Of a stretch of DNA of 39,681 nt, positions 14,715 through 22,201 are shown piece after piece. The position numbers were made by a program, and so were the translations under genes. The notes beneath the pieces are model-generated. The model was not told where the DNA came from. It was given only the letters and a program-made list of their open reading frames with translations, and did no database searches. Position 1 is the first letter of the stretch, and each line of letters begins with the position of its first letter. This DNA is from H17-190 sp034435615. GTDB lineage: Bacteria; Chloroflexota; Dehalococcoidia; SM23-28-2; HRBIN24. Where the stretch lies: NCBI GenBank assembly GCA_034435615.1, contig DAOTWZ010000050.1:1-39681 (forward strand). The letters are read 5' to 3'.

Positions 14715-15356
14715 TCACCTCGATGACCGCGGCTGCGAGATCAGGGGCTTGCCCCCCTGGCCCAGCTTGGGCTCCGTCCCGCTCAGAAGGCGCCGGATGT
14801 TGCCCAGGTGGCGCAAGAGGACTAGGGCGCTGGCCACGCCGCCGAAGATGGCATAGGAGTAGGGCACCAGCCCCAGCAGGGCCAGGGCCAGCAGCACCAG
14901 CGCCCCCAGAGGGACGGTGATGATGGACATGAGGGACATGTAGCGGAAGGCCAGCACTATGAAGAGGCCCAGGGCCACCAGCCCCGCTGCCAGGGGGAAG
15001 AGGAGCCCGGCGTAGACGCCGAAGGCGGTGGCGACGCCCCGGCCACCCCGAAAACCTATATAGACGGGGAAGTCGTGGCCCAGAAGGGCGCAGATGCCGG
15101 CCAGCATCTGCAACTCGTGGGCGCCCGTCAGCTCCCAGGCCAGGAAGACCGGCGCCCACCCCTTCAGGGTGTCCAGGGCCAGGGTCACCAGGAAGGGCTT
15201 GGGCCCCAGCACCCGCAGGACGTTGGTGGCCCCCACGTTGCCGCTGCCGTAGTGGCGGATGTCTATGCCCCGCAGCAGGCGGCCCAGCACGTAGCCGGTG
15301 GGGAAGCTCCCCACCAGATAGGCCACGATGCCGACGACCAGGGCAGCCCAGATCAT
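14715..15356 (-). CDS. plsY: glycerol-3-phosphate acyltransferase PlsY
   Basis: A 213-residue polytopic membrane protein. It transfers an acyl group from acyl-phosphate to glycerol-3-phosphate, the first step of phospholipid synthesis in most bacteria. The three conserved motifs are visible: GSFPTGYVLGRL near residue 16, GSGNVGATNVLRVLG near 38-52, and a glycine-rich segment IGFRGGRGVATAFG near 100-113. Five or more hydrophobic helices are predicted. The start ATG overlaps the der stop by 4 nt (ATGA), supporting coupled translation. Nothing unusual in length. Confidence 0.96.
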   Translation of the reverse strand: MIWAALVVGIVAYLVGSFPTGYVLGRLLRGIDIRHYGSGNVGATNVLRVLGPKPFLVTLALDTLKGWAPVFLAWELTGAHELQMLAGICALLGHDFPVYIGFRGGRGVATAFGVYAGLLFPLAAGLVALGLFIVLAFRYMSLMSIITVPLGALVLLALALLGLVPYSYAIFGGVASALVLLRHLGNIRRLLSGTEPKLGQGGKPLISQPRSSR

Positions 15357-16714
15357 GGCCGTTGACGCCCCCGGAACACCAGCTTGATGGCCGTCCCCTC
15401 GAACCCGAAGTGCTGGCGGATGACATTCTCTAGGTAGCGCTGATAGGAAAAGTGTAGCAGACCGGGGTCGTTACAGAAAAACACGAAGGTGGGCGGCCGC
15501 ACCTCCGGCTGGGTGACATACAGCACCTTGAACTGCTGCCTGCCTCGCGACGGCGGCGGATGGCGGGACATCGCCTCCCGCACCACCTGGTTGAGCTGGT
15601 GGGTGGGCACTCGCAGGGAGCGGTTGTCCCCCACCTCCAGGGCCAGCTCCAGCAGCCCCTCCACGTTGAGCCCCGTCCTGGCCGACACGAAGGCTATGGG
15701 CGCCCAGGGGACGAAGCGGAAGCGGGACATCACCTGGCGCGCGTAGCGCTCCCGGTTCCTCTCCGTGTCCTCCATCAGGTCCCACTTGTTCAGGACGAGG
15801 ACGAGTCCCTTGTGCTCGGCCAGCGCCAGCCCGGCGATGTGGGTGTCCTGGGCGGTGACCCCCTCGGTAGCGTCCAGCACCAGGAGGACGACATCGGCCC
15901 TCCTGATGGCCTGCTGCGCCCGCTGGACACTGTGCCTCTCCAGGCCGGGCAGGACGCGTCCCCGGCGCCGGATGCCGGCGGTGTCTATCAGGAGGAGACG
16001 GCGTCCCCGGTATTCCAGCGGGGTGTCTATGGCGTCCCGGGTGGTGCCGGGGAGCTCGCTCACCACCACCCGCTCCTGGCCCAGGATGGCATTCAGGAGC
16101 ATGGACTTCCCCACGTTGGGCCTCCCCACGATGGCGATGGCCAGCTCCTGCGGGGGCGCCTCCCCGGCCTCCATGGGCGGTAGGAGTTCTCGCAGCGCCG
16201 CCCGCAGGCGCTCCAGCCCCAGGTCATGGTAGGCGCTCACCAGGATGGGGTCGCCCAGGCCCAGCTCATAGAACTGGGCTACCTCCGCTTCCCGCCTCTC
16301 GTTGTCCACCTTGTTGGCGACCAGCAGGACTGGCTTCCCTATGCGCCGCAGCAAGTCGGCCACCTCGAAGTCGGTGGCGGTGAGGCCCTCCTTGGCGTCC
16401 ACCACGAAGACCAGGACGTCGGCCTCGGCCAGGGCTACCTCCACCTGCCGCCGTATGAGGCTGGTGAGGGGCTCCTCGGAGGTGGGCTCCAGACCTCCCG
16501 TGTCCACCAGGGTGAAGGCGCGGTCCGGCCATTCCACCTCGGCGTAGAGGCGGTCACGGGTGGTGCCCGGTATATCCTCCACCAGGGCCCGCCGGCCGCC
16601 CGCCAGGCGGTTGAAGAGGGTGGACTTCCCCACATTGGGCCGGCCGACGATGGCCACCACCGGCCGGGCGGTGGCCACGGGCGCCCTGGCCGACTGTCCG
16701 CTCTCCTCGCTCAT
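15353..16714 (-). CDS. der: ribosome-assembly GTPase Der (EngA)
   Basis: A 453-residue protein with two GTPase domains in tandem and a KH-like C-terminal domain, the diagnostic Der architecture. Domain 1 has GRPNVGKST, DTGG and NKVD; domain 2 has GRPNVGKSM, DTAG and NKWD. The KH-like part is at about 365-453. Der supports maturation of the 50S ribosomal subunit. The second P-loop has Met in place of the usual Thr after GKS. The gene overlaps both neighbours (plsY and ybbR) by 4 nt. A short Ser/Ala-rich N-terminal extension precedes the first domain. Confidence 0.97.
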   Translation of the reverse strand: MSEESGQSARAPVATARPVVAIVGRPNVGKSTLFNRLAGGRRALVEDIPGTTRDRLYAEVEWPDRAFTLVDTGGLEPTSEEPLTSLIRRQVEVALAEADVLVFVVDAKEGLTATDFEVADLLRRIGKPVLLVANKVDNERREAEVAQFYELGLGDPILVSAYHDLGLERLRAALRELLPPMEAGEAPPQELAIAIVGRPNVGKSMLLNAILGQERVVVSELPGTTRDAIDTPLEYRGRRLLLIDTAGIRRRGRVLPGLERHSVQRAQQAIRRADVVLLVLDATEGVTAQDTHIAGLALAEHKGLVLVLNKWDLMEDTERNRERYARQVMSRFRFVPWAPIAFVSARTGLNVEGLLELALEVGDNRSLRVPTHQLNQVVREAMSRHPPPSRGRQQFKVLYVTQPEVRPPTFVFFCNDPGLLHFSYQRYLENVIRQHFGFEGTAIKLVFRGRQRP

Positions 16715-17994
16715 GGCCCCTGGGCTAGGGTCACCTCCACCGTCTGGGGAGTCACCGAGACGACGCGCAACCCCTGAGGCGCCTCCACCCGCACGCCGAC
16801 GCGATGGCTGCCGGCGCCCAGCCCCGTCAGGTCCACCCGCGCAACGATACTGGACGGGTCGAGGCTGGATAGGGTGGGCAACGGCCCCGCCAGCAGCACC
16901 TGCACCTGGGGGGTGATGCTGACCACCCGCAGGCCCGGCCCCAGGCCGCTCACCTGGGGCGCCACGCCGAAGGTCGCCTCCCCCTGGGCGGGCTGGATGG
17001 AGACCCGCACCGTCACCTGGCCGGTGCCGCGGGCGCTCACGCCGGGCGGCAGCTCCAGAGGGACGGTGCGCACCACGTCCGCCTGCGCCCCCGTGATGTC
17101 CACCGGGGCGGTGGAGAGAAGGGAGACCCCCTCCAGTTCCTGGTCGGTGCCCATGAGCTCCACCAGGGCCGGCTCCACCCCCACCGATACTACGTTGTAG
17201 CCAGGGGCCGGCGTGCCAGTGACCCGAGCGGCCACAGGGAAGAGCCGGCCTACGTCCCGCCGCCCTATGGAGACGGTGACAGAGACGGTGCCGGGGTCCA
17301 GGCTGACGCCCCTCACCAGCACCCCCAGACGATCCTGGGGCTCCAGGGGGAGGAAGCGCGTCGTGTCCTCGCGGGCACCACTGATGTCCAGCCGGGCGAC
17401 GGCCCGGCTGACCAGCGTCACCAGGTCCTGGGCGCCGGCCACCGTCACCTGCTGGGGCGTGAATTCCATGCCGCTGACGGTGAAGCCCTGGGCAGGGCTT
17501 CCCTCCACCGTCACCTCCACCGGCACCGATTTGACGAAGAGGGGCACCAGGGTGACCTCTATCTGGTCGGGCACGGGCTCGATGACGCGAAGGCCGCCCC
17601 GGGCGGTGCGGGCCTCCACCCGCACGGGCACCGTGTGCCGTCCCTCCGAAAGCCCGGTCAGGACGACGAAGGCGCGGAAGTCCTCGGCCGTGAAGCGGTT
17701 CCAGGCGTCTATGGAGGCCTCCCCCCGCACTCGCACCAGGGGCAGCTCGTTGGCCAGGGCCAGCCCCTGGGGCAGGTTCACCGGTTGCACCTGGACCTCC
17801 ACGTTGGGGATGAGACCACTGCGCGTCGTCCGCGCCTCGCCGCTCTCGTCCACGAAGACCCAGAGGAGGAAGGCGAGGGCGACGGAGAGGAGGGCCAGAC
17901 CGGCGTTGGCCCGCAGGGAGGCCACCGCCCCCCGCAGGAGGGCCAGCGCGACCTCCAGGTAGCGGCGCGTCTCCTTCAGCAGGTGCTCCACCAT
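16711..17994 (-). CDS. ybbR: YbbR/CdaR-type regulator of c-di-AMP synthase
   Basis: A 427-residue protein with a short cytoplasmic N-terminus, one membrane helix (about 28-47, ending LWVFV) and a long extracytoplasmic part made of about four YbbR-like beta domains, with repeated blocks such as GYNVVSVGVEPALVELMG and GLRVVSITPQVQVLLAG. In Firmicutes the equivalent CdaR binds and modulates CdaA, whose gene is directly upstream here (19-nt gap). The stop overlaps the der start by 4 nt. The usual third partner glmM is not in the window. Function is by family and position. Confidence 0.93.
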   Translation of the reverse strand: MVEHLLKETRRYLEVALALLRGAVASLRANAGLALLSVALAFLLWVFVDESGEARTTRSGLIPNVEVQVQPVNLPQGLALANELPLVRVRGEASIDAWNRFTAEDFRAFVVLTGLSEGRHTVPVRVEARTARGGLRVIEPVPDQIEVTLVPLFVKSVPVEVTVEGSPAQGFTVSGMEFTPQQVTVAGAQDLVTLVSRAVARLDISGAREDTTRFLPLEPQDRLGVLVRGVSLDPGTVSVTVSIGRRDVGRLFPVAARVTGTPAPGYNVVSVGVEPALVELMGTDQELEGVSLLSTAPVDITGAQADVVRTVPLELPPGVSARGTGQVTVRVSIQPAQGEATFGVAPQVSGLGPGLRVVSITPQVQVLLAGPLPTLSSLDPSSIVARVDLTGLGAGSHRVGVRVEAPQGLRVVSVTPQTVEVTLAQGP

Positions 17995-18013
17995 AGGATC
18001 GCCCCCGGGGACG

Positions 18014-18820
18014 TCAGCGGGCCGGGAGGCCGGGGAAAGGGGCCACGGTCTCGGCGGGCAGTAGGAGGCTGCGCAGGACGGCCCGCAACTGGCGCTCGTC
18101 CAGGCCGGACATCATGCGGCCGTTGACGGCCACCGAGACCTGGCCCGTCTCCTCCGAGACCACCAGGCAGACGGCGTCGGTCGCCTCGGCGGTGCCCAGG
18201 GCGGCACGGTGGCGCAGGCCGTGCCCCTCGCCCCGGTGGGAGAGGGGGAGAGTGCAACCGGCGGCCACCACGCGGTCGCCCCGGAGGACGACGGCGCCAT
18301 CGTGCAGGGGAGAGTTGGGGAAGAAGATCCCTTCCAGCAGCTCACGGCTCAGGAGGGCGTCCAGCTTCACCCCCGTCTCTATGTAGTCCTCCAGGCCCGT
18401 CTCTCGCTCCAGGACGATGAGGGCGCCATGACGCCGACGGGCCAGCTCCATCACCGTCTCTGCCACCACCTCCACTGTCTGCTGGTAGCCGGGCCGGCCC
18501 GGCCAGCGCCACAGCCCCGTCCGCCCCAGTCGCTCCAGGAAGCGCCGTATCTCCGGCTGAAAGACGATGGGGATGGCGATGAGCAGGGCGGGGAAGAAGT
18601 TGCGCAGGACGAACTGGAGCACCGTCAGCTCCAGCACCTCCGCCAGGATGACCACCGCCACCACCAGGATGACCACTCCCCGGAGGAGGGTCATGGCCAC
18701 GGTGCCCCGTAGCAGGAGGAGGGCCAGGTAGATCAGGACGGCGATGGCCAGGATGTCTATGACGCTGGAGGGCTCGAAGCGGTCGAAGGCCTCCCGGAAG
18801 ATGTCCCAGACCATGCTCAC
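18014..18820 (-). CDS. cdaA: diadenylate cyclase CdaA
   Basis: A 268-residue membrane-bound c-di-AMP synthase. Three N-terminal hydrophobic helices lie at about residues 20-37, 43-64 and 70-88, followed by a DAC (DisA_N) domain. The catalytic motifs are intact: DGA at 174-176 (LHDGAVV) and RHR at 203-205. It converts two ATP to c-di-AMP, a second messenger controlling potassium, osmolytes and wall homeostasis. The start is GTG at 18818-18820, overlapping the argF stop by 4 nt; an ATG two codons later is an alternative. Its neighbour ybbR is a predicted modulator. A KefB-type cation antiporter lies just beyond argF. Confidence 0.95.
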   Translation of the reverse strand: MSMVWDIFREAFDRFEPSSVIDILAIAVLIYLALLLLRGTVAMTLLRGVVILVVAVVILAEVLELTVLQFVLRNFFPALLIAIPIVFQPEIRRFLERLGRTGLWRWPGRPGYQQTVEVVAETVMELARRRHGALIVLERETGLEDYIETGVKLDALLSRELLEGIFFPNSPLHDGAVVLRGDRVVAAGCTLPLSHRGEGHGLRHRAALGTAEATDAVCLVVSEETGQVSVAVNGRMMSGLDERQLRAVLRSLLLPAETVAPFPGLPAR

Positions 18821-19755
18821 GCCCCCTCGCCGGCCAGGAGGAGGGCCAGCAGCGCCCTTATAGCGTGGGTCTTGTTCTCCGCCTGCTGGAAGACCACCGA
18901 GCGGGCGCCCTCAATGACCTCCTCCGTCACCTCCTCGCCCCGGTGGGCGGGGAGGTCGTGCATGAAGATGGCGTCGGCGGCCGCCAGGGAAAGGAGGCGC
19001 CCGTCCACCTGGTAGCCGGCGAAGGCCCGCCGCCGCTCCTCCGCCTCCGCCTCCTGACCCATGCTCGTCCAGACGTCAGTGTAGACCACGTCGGCCCCGG
19101 CCACCGCCTCCTCCGGCCGCCTGAAGAGGCGGACGCTGCCGCCACTGGCCTCGGCGTAGCGACGGGCCCGCTCCACCAGCCCCGGCGGCAGCTCGTACCC
19201 TTCCGGGGAGGCGATGCGGAAGTGGAGGCCCAGCATGGCCGCCCCCAGGCAGAGGGAGCGGGCCACGTTGTTGCCATCGCCCACGAAGGCCAGGGTGACG
19301 CCGGCCAGGCGGCCCTTCGCCTCCAGGACGGTGAGGAGGTCGGCCAGGGCCTGGGTGGGGTGCTCGTGGTCGGAGAGGGCGTTGATGACGGGGACGGACG
19401 CCCAGCGGGCCATCTCCTCCACCGTCTCCTGGGCGAAGGTGCGCACCGCGATACAGTGGGCGTGCCGCTCCAGGACGCGGGCCACGTCTCTCACGGGCTC
19501 CCGCTTCCCCAGCCCCACCTCCTGGGGGGAGAAGTAGAGGCATTCCCCTCCCAGGCTGCGCATGGCCACCTCGAAGGAGAGGCGGGTGCGCAGGGAGGGC
19601 TTCTCGAACAGGAGGACGAGGAGGCGACCGGCCAGGGACGGCCCTCCGCCCTTCTTGAGGGAGCGGGCCAGCTCCAGCACCGTCGCCAGCTCCTGGGGGG
19701 AGAGGTCAGCTACGGACAGGATGTCGCGTCCCAGCAGGCCCTCGCGGTCCGACAT
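18817..19755 (-). CDS. argF: ornithine carbamoyltransferase (variant HDLP active-site loop)
   Basis: A 312-residue enzyme making citrulline from ornithine and carbamoyl phosphate. Motifs are the carbamoyl-phosphate loop FEKPSLRTR (50-58), HPTQALADLLT (132-142), the OTC-specific FVGDGNNVARSL (157-168), and the ornithine-binding SMG (231-233) in DVWTSMGQE. The usual HCLP motif reads HDLP (His266-Asp267), confirmed in the DNA, so the Cys that contacts ornithine is an Asp. A related carbamoyltransferase with another amine substrate cannot be excluded, but DGNNVA plus SMG favour OTC. The start is ATG at 19753-19755; the longer frame upstream overlaps a promoter. It heads the cdaA-ybbR-der-plsY set. 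Confidence 0.85.
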   Translation of the reverse strand: MSDREGLLGRDILSVADLSPQELATVLELARSLKKGGGPSLAGRLLVLLFEKPSLRTRLSFEVAMRSLGGECLYFSPQEVGLGKREPVRDVARVLERHAHCIAVRTFAQETVEEMARWASVPVINALSDHEHPTQALADLLTVLEAKGRLAGVTLAFVGDGNNVARSLCLGAAMLGLHFRIASPEGYELPPGLVERARRYAEASGGSVRLFRRPEEAVAGADVVYTDVWTSMGQEAEAEERRRAFAGYQVDGRLLSLAAADAIFMHDLPAHRGEEVTEEVIEGARSVVFQQAENKTHAIRALLALLLAGEGA

Positions 19756-19766
19756 AGCCAAGTGCC

Positions 19767-19775
19767 AGTATAGCA
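19767..19775 (-). promoter_or_regulatory. extended -10 promoter of argF and downstream operon
   Basis: TGC-TATACT on the minus strand, 11 nt before the argF ATG. The predicted start site leaves a leader of only about 5 nt, with no ribosome-binding site before the ATG. No clear -35 is seen. Confidence 0.6.
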
Positions 19776-19780
19776 GAGTC

Positions 19781-21484
19781 CTATTGTTCCGCCGCCGTGT
19801 AGTCCCGTCGACGTCGTTGCAAGAGGGCCTGGATCTCCAGGGTGGAGAGGCCCAGCCGGTGCAGGGTGTGACGGACCAGTTCCAGGCCCGCCTCGAACTC
19901 CGGGTGGACCACCTCGTTGGCGCCGAGGCGGCGCAGCAACTGGTGGCTCTCCGGCCCTCCCCCGCGGGCGATGATGTCGGCCCGGGGGGCCAGACGACGG
20001 GCGTTGGCCACCACCGTCTCGGCGGCGTAGACATCGGGCAGGGTCACGGCCACCACCCTCGCCTGTCCCACCGCCGCCCGCTCCAGCACCTGGGAGCTGG
20101 TGGCGTCGCCGTAGATGTAGGGGACGCCCAGGCGCCGCAGCCACTGGATGGCCGCCGGGTCTTGCTCGATGACCAGGAACCGGAACCCTCGCCGCATCAG
20201 GGCGCTCACCAGCTCACGGCCCGCCTCGCCCAGACCGCAGATGACCACGTGGTTGACCATCTCAGTCCCGGCCGGAATGTGCACCTCCATCCTCTCCCTG
20301 GTGAGATTGCCCAGGAGAGGGAGCCGCTGCAACATCCCCAGCAGGCCGGGCGCCGCGCCGACCAGGAACGGCGCAGCGCCGATGCTCAGCAGCACCGCTC
20401 CCAGCAACGCCGAGTTGACCTCCTCCGTAAGCAGTCCCGCCTCCAGGCCCAGGCTGGCCACGACGAAGGAGAACTCCGCCATCTGGGCCAGGGCCAGTCC
20501 CGCCCGGAGCGCCGTGCCCAGCATGTAGCCGAAGGCCAGGACCAGCGCCGTTACCATCAGCAGCTTCCCCAGGATGGCCACAGCAGCGATGGCCAGCACC
20601 GTCCCGGGCATCTCCCGGAATACCATCGGGTCGATGAGCATCCCCACCGCCACGAAGAAGATGACGGCGAAGACCTCCCGTAGCGGCAGCACCTCCGCCA
20701 GCGTCTCCTGCGTGTACTCGGACTCCGAGACCAGCAGGCCGGCCAGAAAGGCGCCGAAGGCCAGGGAGAGGCCCAGGAGGAAGCTCACGGCCGCCGTCCC
20801 CAGGGCCAGCCCCACCACCGTCAGCAGGAAGAGCTCCCGGGAGCGGGTGGCCGCCACCCGGCGGAACAGCCAGGGGAGGACGCGCGTCCCCAGCAGGTAG
20901 ATGGCCACCAGCAGGCCGGCCGCCTTGCCGGCGGCCAGCAGCAGGGCAAAAGCGGTGTTCTCACCCTGGCCGGCCAGGGCCGGGATGATGACGATGACAG
21001 GCACCAGGCTCAGGTCCTGGACCAGGGAGAGGCCTACGGCCACCCGCCCGTGGAGGCTCCCCACCTCCCCCCGCTGCTCTAGGAGGCGCAGGGCCACGCT
21101 GGAGCTGGAGATGGCGGTAGCTGCTCCCAGCAGAAAGGAGGCGCGGGCGTCCAGCCCCAGCCCCCAGCCCACCAGCATGCCCAGGGCTGTGCTCCCCGCC
21201 ACCTGCAGCAGCCCGCCGAAGAGGGCCACGTCCCGCACCCCTGCCAGCTCCCGGAAGCTCAACTGCGCCCCCAGACTGAACATGAGGAGGGCCACCCCCA
21301 GGTCCGCCATGTCCTGGACCTGCTGGATATCGGTGACGAAGCCGGGCGTATAGGGGCCGATGAGGAGGCCGGCCGCTAGGTAGCCCAGCAGGGTGGGGAG
21401 GCGGAGGGCGCGCGCCAGCAGGCCGCCAGCCAGGGCAGCGGCCAGGACAACGGCCAGTTGCCCGACGAGGCCCAGCTCTTCCAT
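19781..21484 (-). CDS. CPA2-type cation/proton antiporter with RCK domain (KefB-like)
   Basis: A 567-residue protein with about twelve membrane helices (residues 1-395) followed by a cytoplasmic RCK/TrkA-N domain (about 408-535). The membrane part has GYLAAGLLIGP, ATAISSSSVALRLL and LALAQMAEFSFV, characteristic of the KefB/CPA2 family. The RCK domain begins VNHVVICGLGEAGRELVSAL, a Rossmann NAD-binding motif. The start is ATG at 21482-21484 with an AGGGA site; the upstream in-frame extension overlaps the divergent promoter region and has no start. The likely role is K+ or Na+/H+ exchange gated by nucleotide. Its proximity to the c-di-AMP synthase genes fits potassium control, but this is inference. 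Confidence 0.9.
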   Translation of the reverse strand: MEELGLVGQLAVVLAAALAGGLLARALRLPTLLGYLAAGLLIGPYTPGFVTDIQQVQDMADLGVALLMFSLGAQLSFRELAGVRDVALFGGLLQVAGSTALGMLVGWGLGLDARASFLLGAATAISSSSVALRLLEQRGEVGSLHGRVAVGLSLVQDLSLVPVIVIIPALAGQGENTAFALLLAAGKAAGLLVAIYLLGTRVLPWLFRRVAATRSRELFLLTVVGLALGTAAVSFLLGLSLAFGAFLAGLLVSESEYTQETLAEVLPLREVFAVIFFVAVGMLIDPMVFREMPGTVLAIAAVAILGKLLMVTALVLAFGYMLGTALRAGLALAQMAEFSFVVASLGLEAGLLTEEVNSALLGAVLLSIGAAPFLVGAAPGLLGMLQRLPLLGNLTRERMEVHIPAGTEMVNHVVICGLGEAGRELVSALMRRGFRFLVIEQDPAAIQWLRRLGVPYIYGDATSSQVLERAAVGQARVVAVTLPDVYAAETVVANARRLAPRADIIARGGGPESHQLLRRLGANEVVHPEFEAGLELVRHTLHRLGLSTLEIQALLQRRRRDYTAAEQ

Positions 21485-21602
21485 AGGTCCCTGCCCGCGG
21501 ACAGAGGCGCTGATGGCACCGGGACCGTGGACGATGACGCTGAAGACCAGTCCGCCATCGGGGGGTCCGAGTCCATGGTAGCACGAGGCGCCTGTCCATC
21601 GC

Positions 21603-21631
21603 TTGACGTCCCCGGTAGCGACCCCTATATT
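21603..21631 (+). promoter_or_regulatory. sigma70-type promoter of comEA-comEC
   Basis: TTGACG at 21603-21608 and TATATT at 21626-21631 with a 17-nt spacer. The predicted start near 21638 gives a leader of about 27 nt before comEA. In the same 180-bp divergent gap, a weaker TGC-TACCAT at 21575-21583 (minus strand) may serve the antiporter gene. Confidence 0.7.
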
Positions 21632-21664
21632 CACTGCCGACGGACGCCGTAGCGAAGGGCCACC

Positions 21665-22201
21665 ATGGGGGAGTTGCTGGAGCGTTATCGCTGGCCGCTG
21701 GCGGCGGCCCTGGCGGCGCCCCTCCTGGTGGCCCTGGGCTATCTGCTGGGCCAGCGGACGGCCTCTCCCCCCGGCCTGGAGCTCTCGACCTCGCCCCATG
21801 AGGTGCGCGTCTACGTCATAGGGGCGGTCCGGCAGCCCGGCGTCTACACTCTGCAGGAGGGAGACCGCTGGATCGATGCTCTGGAGGCGGCCGGCGGCCC
21901 CGCTCCCGATGCCGACCTGGCCCGCATCAACCTGGCCCGCCGTGCCCGTGACGAGGACCACATCGTGGTGCCCAGGCTGGGCGAGACGACGGCCACGGGC
22001 ACCTCCCTCATCGACATCAACAGCGCTTCGGCGGAGGAGCTGGAGAGGCTGCCAGGCATCGGCCCCGTGCGGGCGCAGCGCATAGTCCAGTCGCGGCAGC
22101 AGGACGGCCCCTTCGCCGACACCCAGGAGCTGGTAAGTCGCCAGCTCGTTCCCCTCTCCGTCTACGAGCAGATCAAGGACGCCATAACGGTGGGGCCGTG
22201 A
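21665..22201 (+). CDS. comEA: competence DNA-binding protein ComEA
   Basis: A 178-residue membrane-anchored protein: one N-terminal helix (about 10-29), an SLBB domain (VRVYVIGAVRQPGVYTLQEG to DDHIVVP-like end, about 46-103) and a C-terminal pair of helix-hairpin-helix motifs (IDINSASAEELERLPGIGPV at about 115-134, then RAQRIV). It binds incoming DNA at the outer face of the membrane in natural transformation. The start ATG has GAAGGG upstream. The stop overlaps the comEC GTG by 4 nt. Domain order and length are normal for the family. Confidence 0.93.
   Translation: MGELLERYRWPLAAALAAPLLVALGYLLGQRTASPPGLELSTSPHEVRVYVIGAVRQPGVYTLQEGDRWIDALEAAGGPAPDADLARINLARRARDEDHIVVPRLGETTATGTSLIDINSASAEELERLPGIGPVRAQRIVQSRQQDGPFADTQELVSRQLVPLSVYEQIKDAITVGP

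Noticed and set aside
16266..16532. Small frames inside der, ybbR and polA in alternative readings
   Set aside because: They have low-complexity Arg/Gly/Pro/Ala composition and no start signals, and lie wholly within confident genes.
19756..20034. N-terminal extension of ArgF upstream of the ATG at 19755
   Set aside because: The added residues are the shadow of the antiporter gene and cross the predicted -10 box. OTC homology starts right after the chosen ATG.
21485..21961. N-terminal extension of the KefB-like protein
   Set aside because: It overlaps comEA on the other strand and the divergent promoter region, and no in-frame start lies between the predicted promoter and ATG 21484.
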